Positions 35,401 to 45,900 of a stretch of DNA of 64,000 nucleotides are shown piece after piece; within the stretch, counting starts at the first letter, position 1; the number at the start of each line of letters is the position of its first letter. A program made the translations under genes and the position numbers. The notes below the pieces were generated by a model. The model made no database searches, had not been told where the DNA came from, and saw only the letters and a list, made by a program, of their open reading frames with translations. Source of the stretch: Strongylocentrotus purpuratus (taxonomy: Eukaryota; Echinodermata; Echinoidea; Camarodonta; Strongylocentrotidae); contig NW_022145609.1 in assembly GCF_000002235.5 (NCBI RefSeq), positions 37,126,130-37,190,129 on the forward strand, read 5' to 3'.

Positions 35401-38400
35401 CTAATATGTTTTGTAAACATCTTTCATGTACATGTAGAAGGGAGGAACAAAATTCTGTATAATTATCATGATATCATCATGAGTTTGTTTTTAATGTTCT
35501 AAATGCACGTTTCCTCCGTATATCTGGCAGAATTGCAGGGTTATTTTACTAAACAATGATGCCAAATTTGCTCTTCACTAGCATAATTGCACAAATTTGT
35601 GTACAAAATGTCATGTATGGCTTTCATGTTGAATAGGCGTTTCCTGAATTCAATGGCCTTCTTTTCACCTCAATAAGACATGAAGTTAAAAGCTAAATTG
35701 TGATTTATTACCCAAGGCCTACATTAAAGGCTTTTGTAATGATGGGACAGGGATAGTTAAAGATTAACGCTAGATCAATGCCTTAATAAAACGGAGACAT
35801 CTAGGTCCATTTACACTTTCAGGAGACCATTTTGAAAAACCCATGAAAATTGAAAAACCTGCTCATACCATGTTTTTTTTGGCGAGTAGTGCACATGCAC
35901 GAGGAGAGTCACGTGATGAATAACCTGTATCTCATCAAATTTGCTTTTACACTGAAAAAAAAATGGTTACAAAAACCACACTCCAGTTGTGGGTCTTTCA
36001 ATTTTTATTTTTTCTGTCGCATTTGCAACTACGGCCGAAACACTGGATTGTGACAAAAACTGAGAAATACTTTTTTGTTGCAGTGTGAATGAAGCTAATG
36101 ACAACAGATCATCATCAAGAGCTGCCCATTAGCTGCCCAGGATTTATATTCAGCGTAAACAACCCACGTAAACAACCCACATCCATCATAAAAAAGACTT
36201 AACGAGTCAATGGCTGCCCATCCAACGGCTGTGACTCTCGATTACCCCATGCTAGCCACATTCAATCCCACTTAAACTAGAGGGATTTGGAGAGAGCATT
36301 AAGTAAATCATTTTTGGTAATGATGGGAATCAGATTGTAAAGGTAACTTGTATGATATCAGCATGCTCTGGCAACCGTCTGATCCGTGGTCATTTCCTAC
36401 ATGTATGTACATGTGCATGTTTAACTTCAACCCTGGACATAACACTACACCAAAACCCTAACCTTAACATTAAACCTAACCTATCACCAACTGCAACCTT
36501 AAAGGCATTGTTTAACAATGTTTCCAATTTTACAAATTTGAGATGCATGGCCCTACATGTACAAGCAAACAGTCTTTGACATTTCTAATTCCAATCATAA
36601 ATATCTTGATACCAGACAGGCGATCAGTTTGTAGAGTCTTGGAATGCCTGACTGACTCAAAGGTTTATAATTATGATTGCAGCATGAGCTACATCCAGGA
36701 TTTTCTTTAGAATCTGAGGCAAAGATACCTAATCCCTTAAAAAGCTAGTTATGATATGAAGCCGCCTAAAAAAATATTACAAAAATTAATGGATCAATAA
36801 ATGGCAAATGTGCGCAACAAAGGTCCTACACTTCGCTCTGTGTTATAAGTTACAAACATGTGAAGGGTATTACACTTTACATCAAGATAAAAAACTTGGA
36901 TGAATACACAGTAGTTTACTGTAGAACATTTGAACAAGGCTTTTAACCCTATATCTTTGATGGATTAAAGCCCAGAGCGAGTGTTGCAAGCACAAATCTA
37001 ATATCACTTCTGTCACAGAATCAACCAAATTAAAAATTGAAAGTAAAACTGTAGTAGCACCAATCTGGATGGCCACTTGTCTTTAAAGTGACTCGGTAAC
37101 ATTGTCTCAGATCCTGAAACAAAATCCTGGATTTAGCTCATGCTGCACTTTATAAACCTGTTAGGTCAGTCAGGAATCCGAAGACTTTTACAAGTCGATT
37201 GCCTGTTTGATTATCAAGATATTTATGATTGGAAATCAAAATTTCAAAATTTGTTTTCCTAACGGTTTTTATAACACTAGTCTATAGGGGAAAATGAGTA
37301 TGGTAAAACCTTTTTTGAGGCACTTCAGGATCATTTTGAAGCGCAATATTTGTAGGGCTTCATTATTACACCATATCACAGACACTGATAACAAGTACAT
37401 GTAGGGCCATGCATCTCAGATTTAACATTGATAAATGATGCCTTTAAATAGGCCACTTGTCTGTAAGTACAAGATCCACTTTTACTGCTTCTCATGTGTG
37501 GTTAATTTAATATGATTATAGATAGTTAAGTGCAGTAGACAATTGTTTTTGTTCAGCTTTCACTTTCCCTGTATAAATAGCGTATATGATTTATAGTAAA
37601 CCATTCATCTACAAAGGACTGGCCAAGGACTACTATCAAAAACTCTTTAGTAGCCTTATCCATTACCTTTTAATGTACAGTATGAACATTACAATTACCG
37701 GAGGCGATGATAGTTTGTATCCATTGCCCGAGTAAAGGAGGTTAATATTTGTTTTATATCCCACATCGGCAATAAGGTCTATTTAAAGTAAATTTTACAT
37801 ACCCGGTAATTAAAACAACTGATTCTGCAGACAGTTTAGCTTCAGCTAGATTTTACAAAGCACAACATGCGTACATGTAATACATGTACAGTCGATGCAC
37901 TCTCATTTGACATTGACATTTCGCGTAACCTACTTTGCTATGCTTATTCAATGGGCAAGTGGGACAGCAGCAAAAAAATTACGGTACAAAAGTCCTATTG
38001 CAGCGAGATAGTACTTATCTATCATTGATCATGTGACCTCTTAAGACCAATCTTAGTATGTGGGATATAATGGTAATTAGTGTAAAGTTTTTAGTGTCAT
38101 GTACATGTAAATAATTGTATTTTCCTGCGGTACAATGTTTAGCAGGAAGATTATGCTATTCTAGGTCGGTCTGGCAGGCTTTCCCATAAAGTTTGTTATT
38201 GATGTACATTGTAATCTGTGAGTCATTAACTGAGTAATGAAGGATGAGAATATACCAGAATATAAAATGTAACAACTGTAACATTAAAAAATGAGAAGCC
38301 TTACCCGTGGATAGCTGAGTTGGAAATAGGATTCCAGATTGGGTTGGAGGTTGGAATCAACACCACACAGAGGCTTCAGAATAGATACACCAGGCATCTC

Positions 38401-41400
38401 ATCTCGGAGAACATTCGTTGGTTTTCTGTACATACATAGTTTCCTGTAAAATGAGAAGTATAATAGCGGTTAGGCCATGAAAAATGTACTTTACCTCGAA
38501 AGTTTGATATACATGTACATGTGTTCTGATGCTGGGTTTTTGTGAATGCACATGTGCAACTTGTCACTGTTCCTCCATTAGGCCAAATTAAAAAAAAAAC
38601 ATGTTTAGCGTCCTGCTTTTTTTTTAAATAGGAAGGAGGAGGCCCTTTTTTATCTTTTTTTCAAAATGGTCGCTCAAAATGGCTGCTCGGTACATTTCCC
38701 CTGACAGTCAGGCTATTTTTCAAGTTGGCCGCCGACATTAAAAAAAAAAAAAAATTAGAAATAGATCCATTTTAGGCAGTGTTTTTCATGTTTTTTTTTT
38801 CTTTAAAAAAAAAAAAAATCAAAAAAATTAGGAGGCAGCCCCCACAAAGGAAGCGGGCTGGGACGCTAAACATGTTTATTTTTTTCATGGCCTTACATGT
38901 ATAGTGCAGAAGTGAGGATATTCTATACACATGTACTGTACATGTTGTCATAACAATCCAAAATCTTAATACAAATCACTAGTGTTTTAAGAGCGAAAAT
39001 TCATAATGCAAAAACCCACCGAGTTTCAGCGGAGTTTATAAAAAAAAAACACACTTGAGAGGTGAGTCTCTTGTTTGGGTGTGTCATTACATTCATGGGT
39101 ACACTGTAGTTTAGTTGGCTGATAACTTTCAACACCACACTGGAATGTGGGAGAAGAAAAGGGGGGGGGGGGGAATTGATCCAGATACAAACATCCTGTT
39201 TACAGCTGTACACCTACACATTTGTAGATGCTCTTTCCTTTGAGGTTTGACAGACCAACTCCTACACACATTGTGCAATGACATCCCACAATTTCTAAAT
39301 CCATTTCATTTTAATATATTATTGTACATACAAACAACTGTACAGTAAGTCAAAATTAAACTACCCTATGTTATGATTTATTCTGGATTGTTTATCCTGC
39401 AGTAGATTGGTTGTTCGAACCAGTGAAATGGTTTCAAAGGATTCTGCAAGAATTTATTTTTCTATACTTACCTGTACCACAACTCAAGTTTATTTTTAAT
39501 AAAAATGAAAGTACTGGTACTCATGTACATACCTGTACATGTACATGTACTGTATATCTACATGTACGTGGAGTAATTACCCTTACCACTGGGTATAAAG
39601 CCACATTTAAAGTTCACTCAGTCAATAAATCTTAATTTTCATGCCACAAATGTCTCTACCACCAATAGGCACAACACATTCCTTCAATTAATTTTAACTG
39701 AAGTGTTTAAAACTTAGATTTTCTGTCTGTCGTTGTTTGTATACACTGTACATGTGTGTGTTTTTTAATCGTTTTTGTGGTGAAACAAAACAAATGTGCT
39801 CAATTGATTAATTCAGTTACTAATTTTTTTTTCAATTCTAAAAGCCTTTCATGTGAAGAAAAAAACACAGTAGGCCTACTATACTAATGTCACTTTCTAA
39901 CACTGACACAATGAATATAACATGTACCGGTACATGTACATTGTATATCGCAATGCCGACCAAGCAAAGGTGATTCTAGCTGTTACTGCCATTGTGGAGT
40001 TGCCCTAATAGAAATGGAAGCTTGAGAGGCCTAGAATTTTCATGTATTGCAGTGGTATCAATATCAAGTCATCTTGCACGTAAACATATAGCCTATTGTA
40101 TCCTCTACATGTACCTGTACCTCACGTAAATAGCAGGCCTGCAAACTGAAAATTGATAAATAAATCTGTCCATATATATGGCAAATATGGATGCACACAT
40201 ACCGGTACTGCAAACTTGACAATTGACATGTACACTGTACATGTAAAAGTAAGTCCATATCTTGATTTGGTCATAAAATGTACAAATACGTGTACATTAT
40301 GGTGTACTGTGGGATCCAACATACAGTATGCTCTAGCAAAAATTTCACTTGGCTTCATTACATCCGGGAGATGTCAGTGACATCTCCCTGATTACATTAC
40401 ATCATTAGGGTCGCAATAGACCCGTTTACTAAAGCTATGGATGTTTCTTTCCTGGGTACCTAGTGTCGAGTTAATGAACTTCAATACTTGGAATCCAGTC
40501 TGAATACATTACTTGTTGTTATGTCGGGTAAGCCTTGGGCAAGCGTTCAGGTTGTCAAGAACAGCATTTGTTTAAAAAGTATGCCTAAAATTTATTCAAA
40601 ATCGGTCTACTGAATTAGGTTTTAGAAACTTTAGGGCTAAAGTTAAGGATTTGGTCAGTGTAGAATATCAAATATAGTGCTTTGGAGCTGAAGCACGCGT
40701 GGTGCAACCAGTCACAGTGTCTCGTGAACTGCTATCAACAACTGTACGTACAGTACATACATGTACATGAATGTGTATGTACATGTACATTATGTAGGCT
40801 ACAGAAGCAAAGAACAATTTTTTATCTTGCACACTTTAAACAAATATATAACAAAGTAAGCTCAAAGTAAGAGCTCTCGAAAAAATAGTACAACTCCACA
40901 AATAAATTTAGAGAGCCCCAGGGAGCAAAACAGAATTTTTGGCATGGCTTCAGTGTTCTAAATCATTTCCAAAAGCAAGTTGGATTTTTTTTTTTTTACG
41001 TACAACAATCGACTTACAAAGGTTAGAGGAGTGTCAAAGCCTCAGGAGAATCGATGACGTTCAAAAGTTCAAATTAGGGCTCATAATAATATATTTCAAA
41101 AAATGCAATGAGCTCTGTTTTGCAGAAAGCACCAAAGTCGCAGAAATGTGACACACTGTCCCCAGGAGTTGTTGTGTTGTTGGAGACTTGCTGACTGCAT
41201 GGCTCTCTTTCATAGAATATTTTCATTTTATGAAAAAAATTCCAGTCTAGGTGTAAAAGTCAAAGATACAGTTGATCTTTATTTGGTATTTATCAAAGAA
41301 ATCAAAGAAATCTGAAACAATGAAAGGTTTACTAAACCTGAGCATGGGCTTTAAGCTTTATTACAACTTACATTGTAAGATTATTTGTGTTGTTTTTGTA

Positions 41401-42937
41401 CAACAGAGCTAATAACATGTACAGAATTGTAGGTTACATGACGAACATGTACAATGTATTCAGCATACTATTATATCAAAACAACATTGCAATGCAGCAA
41501 TTTGCCGATAATATTAATTGCTAACCGGTACTGAGTATAAATGTGTAGGGCTATTATATCGCTTTGTCTAGTGGGATACAAAATCAAAAATAGTCAGCCG
41601 AAAAAGATACTTCTGGAGGTTTATATATACTGTATAGCTGGGAGTTTTGAAAATCAAATCAGAGTTCACTTAAACCATCATTAGCCATGCATCAAGTCTA
41701 TTAGATTCTGGATTTATAATTCATTATCTTGATCACCTGGGATATTAATAATTTGGATAGATCTACAGTAGATCTATGGACCTTGCCCCGCAAACCCTTC
41801 TAGAATCTTCTTCAGGATAACCATAATGCCAGCAAACTCGTTTCAGACTTGAAATCGCTGTTTGGATGACATCGGATGTAATAACATTTACCCTTCAAGC
41901 AAAGCTAAATTTTGGATACCGGTATTATTTTTTGCTAAACACATACCTTGCAGTATCCTTTATCATCTGTATTATTACTGTATAGATCGCTGTTTCTTTT
42001 GTATAACTGGGGCTATACTTTAATAAACTAAATATAAATTCACTTTTGTGTGACATATACATGTATGTACTGGTCTTTAAATGAATTTTGAATCCAAATC
42101 ATCCAACCTGTCAAAATCAAGCACTTTGCTTAAATCATAAAATTATCATGCTATTACAAATTTATGAAGTACATGTACATGTAGACTTTTATTTAAATAT
42201 TATTGCAAAATACTTTAATAAATGTTATTGAAATCAAGACAATATTTGTACATTAATTTATTGGGGTGGATAGGTAAATAATGCATACAATGCTACATGC
42301 AAAAGAGAGCAAAAAATTGAAAAATGTTTTGACATCATTTTTTTCATCCATAGGAATATCGCAGGCCCTTTTCCTTTTCTTTCTACATGTACAAGTGTAT
42401 TAGATGGCATATGAAATGATTAAAATGCTCTCCTTCATTACTGAAATAAAATAAAATAATTAAAAACAACTTCTTCTTTTTTCCCCTTTTTTTCATTACG
42501 GTATTTCTATTCATCCCATGATTTAACCATACATGTTATCCAACTCTTCTTGAAATTTGCATAAACCAATAGTCCAATACACCCACATACCACAGTTGTT
42601 GGTAGACCTTATTGTAGGTGTACACAGTATCATGACTGTGAATTAGCCTGCTAGCTTACATGTACATGCCTTGTTTGTAGAGAAGCTAAATGTGTTGATA
42701 TTGTGGTTTCTCAGGCTAATATAATTTGCATTGAGATGAGTCGTTTGGAAGGGTTGATGAAGGTCCCTTTCAAAAGTGCATAGTGATGCTCTGGCAATGA
42801 TATACATGTACATGTAGTAGACAATTAGACATGTACCCTAAAAGTATTAGAAGCACCATAGAAGTACAAGTGGTAGTAGTAGTAGTAGTAGTAGAAGTAG
42901 TAGTAGTAGTAGTAGTAAAGTAGTAGTAGTAGTAGTA

Positions 42938-42979
<42 letters not shown>

Positions 42980-45900
42980 AAGTAGTACATGTAGGGGACT
43001 AGAGGTAGGAGTAGTACATGTAGAAGTAGTGGTAGAAGTAGCAGTAGGGGTGGCAGTAGGAGTAGTAGAAGTAGTAGAAGGGGTAGGAGTAGTAGGGGTA
43101 GGAGTAGTAGAAGTAGTACATGTAGTAGTGGTGTTTTGATGAACAATTCAAAATAATTTTAAGCCAGTTTCTCACAAAATACATGTACATGACATTTTAA
43201 TTACAGATGTCATAATCACATCATCCGCTGATTTTCATTGAAAGCTGACCAATATTTCTAATTTTTCAATCAGTCTCTTGACTCTGGGTTAATAGGCTTT
43301 ATGACTGAGTGAAAGATTGAATCTAAGACTCTCTCCCAGGATATTTTTGTATCTGAAAATAAAAGCTACTCCGTAGCCACTGTTATTTTTCTGACCTCTC
43401 TGTCAAAAGCCATGCTCCCAGTTATTTTGTATGGAATATTGTCCACATAGTAATCTTGTGAGATTTTACCAATGATAAGTGACTCCCTACATGTATTTCA
43501 ATCAAGCAGATGGTTGAATGAAAAATCCATAGCATTCAGTGTGAGTGTACTACAAATATGCACTGCCAACACGGGAACTCCTGGCAAGGCCAACTTTGAA
43601 CACAGGGACCCAGTTTGAAGGGAAACGACTCTACATCATGTACAGTCATGGGCTAGTAACTCCATGGTACAGTCAATCAGAATGGTTGTCAGCAAGGTCA
43701 ACAAACTTTCTTCCACTTTCTCTCTCTCTCTCTCTCTCTCTCTATACCTGGGCCCAAGGTCAACAAACTTTCTTCCTCTTGATCTCTCTCTCTTTACCTG
43801 GGCCCTGTCTAATCTACATGTACATGTATATGATAAGAAATTGCATCAGTCTTTAAATACTGAGAGTCAAATGCGCTGCAGGGTCTGCACCTAGCACAGG
43901 GTACATGGTACTCGACACTAATTATGTGGCATCATAGTTTGGTCCAAACATTTCAACTCTCATTGGCCCAAATTCACAAAGGAGGTTTGTCGATAAACCA
44001 GGTTTGTAAAAAATGTGTCAAAATGGTCATATGACGAACATAAACCTCGGTTTGTCGACAAACCTCCTTTGTGAATTCGGGCCTCTGAGTTTCTGGTCAA
44101 ATTTCAAATGTGAGGGCATTTGAATAGCAACCCTTTTCACAGGGCATTTCTATTGATATACTAACGTGGCATGTGGCCAAACTGTTGTATGGGTAAAAAG
44201 AATTTTAACATAGGCCAACAAATTCTTTTCACTTTTAACAGAACTCAACCTACTAATGGTCAACAATTCTTTTCCCTCTCTCTTTATTTGCACTAATATC
44301 ATTAGGCCAATTACTGTAAAAGAGTCTGAAAGGAAAAGTGCACAATGAATACTATGGGTGATAGAGCAGAGATCTATTAAAGTGTTTCTATTTTTAGAAA
44401 TTTAGACCTACCACTGTGTCTTTCAAAAGATTATGTGACCCCACATACATGTACAGTGTACACCAGAACTATAGAACATCATATAACTAGGCGCCTCTTT
44501 GACTTTCTTTTTGAACGATAACTTGATAAAGTACCCAGGACCAGGTCCTGATCTAGTCTGATTGTTGTACCATACACAAATCCTTTAACTGGTCGGGGCT
44601 TATCGTGAGCAGCACTGATGATCGGCCAGCTGCCATGTCAATTGATGTCTTCAGCATTAGTCTATTAATACAGTGTATGACGTTTCTTTAAAACGATGCC
44701 ACTTTCTGATACGTATGCATGTAAATGACAAGGGCTTTCTATTCGCCATGTCACGCACCCACAAGTCCATTCATTGTGGCATTTCTAAAGAAACCTGACA
44801 ATCTTTTTTCCACAAGTCATTCACACCATACATGTCATGTACACGTAAACATGTACATACTGTACATGTACATAGAGACCTACAAAGAAAAATATTTTTG
44901 AAACTTGAGTCCTAACTGAACTCATAACCCCGCAATATTCAGTACAAGATTTCCTCTATAAAATGTTCAGTTCAGTACAGGTACTGTACATGTACATGTA
45001 CATGACCCATAATGTACAAGTCATACATGTGTACTGCATACACTTACAGAATACAGATTACAGATTTATTTAAAGAACTTCTATTGAACCACTCGCTCGG
45101 CTCTGTCAAAAGTTTGTTGCCCCGGTTCTGCATGAAAGGTCACTCAATTTTAAAGAGGAGTGCATGAAGGTCTTCAAACGTGACTCAATACTCCCACCCC
45201 CATAATCCACTCCCACCCCCATAATCCCCTCCCACTAAAGTACTTTAATAACAAAATGAAAGTTTGCAGTCTGTGTATGGACATGTGTAGATTTACTAGG
45301 TTGGCACTAAAGAAATTTGAAAGTGTTTATCCGACATTTAACACTGTAGTGATTAAACTTTTCAGTGTAGCTGATGTTCGGGGACACCCTTTTATAGCAG
45401 GTTGAGCTGTGAGAAAGAAGAAAGTTTTATAGATTTTAGTGAAAGCTGGGAAGAAATTAGTCAAGTCACAAGTTAAAGAAAGTTGTGAATGTTTGAAAGA
45501 CTTAAAAATCCCACCAAAGTACTGTATTGCAAAATATGCAATTTTCTGTTTTACTTTGTCTCATTTGAGGTGAGAATTCCCTATATTACACTGTAAGATA
45601 TTAAGAATGTACATGTACTGTACAAGCATTTTTACATTTCAGATGCAGCTTTACCATACCACTGGTGGTCACTATGTTTCAGTTTAGCAGTTTACATTTA
45701 CATGTATAATAAACCTTCTTTCTATCAGTTTTCCTTCCAATTTTCATTGATCATTTCCATGACTTTCTGCTTCCTTCAGAGTAGCTTGCTGTTAATTCTG
45801 GGTTGAATTTCCCTTTAATTTTCCAACAAAAATATAATATTGAAATATTGAAGAATCAGTTTAAAAGATTGTGGATAGAAATATTATGTACCGGTATATG

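Larger units (their letters stand above)
33840..38304 (-). other. UGCG: UGCG intron 2 contents
   Basis: Contains a fold-back element at about 34121-34317 and a ~960-bp imperfect palindrome at 36497-37455, with scattered ACATGT runs and a CCTAA-rich telomere-like patch near 36455-36485. The rest is AT-rich sequence in which nothing else was recognised. Confidence 0.65.

Noticed and set aside
42847..43190. Leu- and Tyr-rich proteins
   Set aside because: Translation of a (GTA)n microsatellite.
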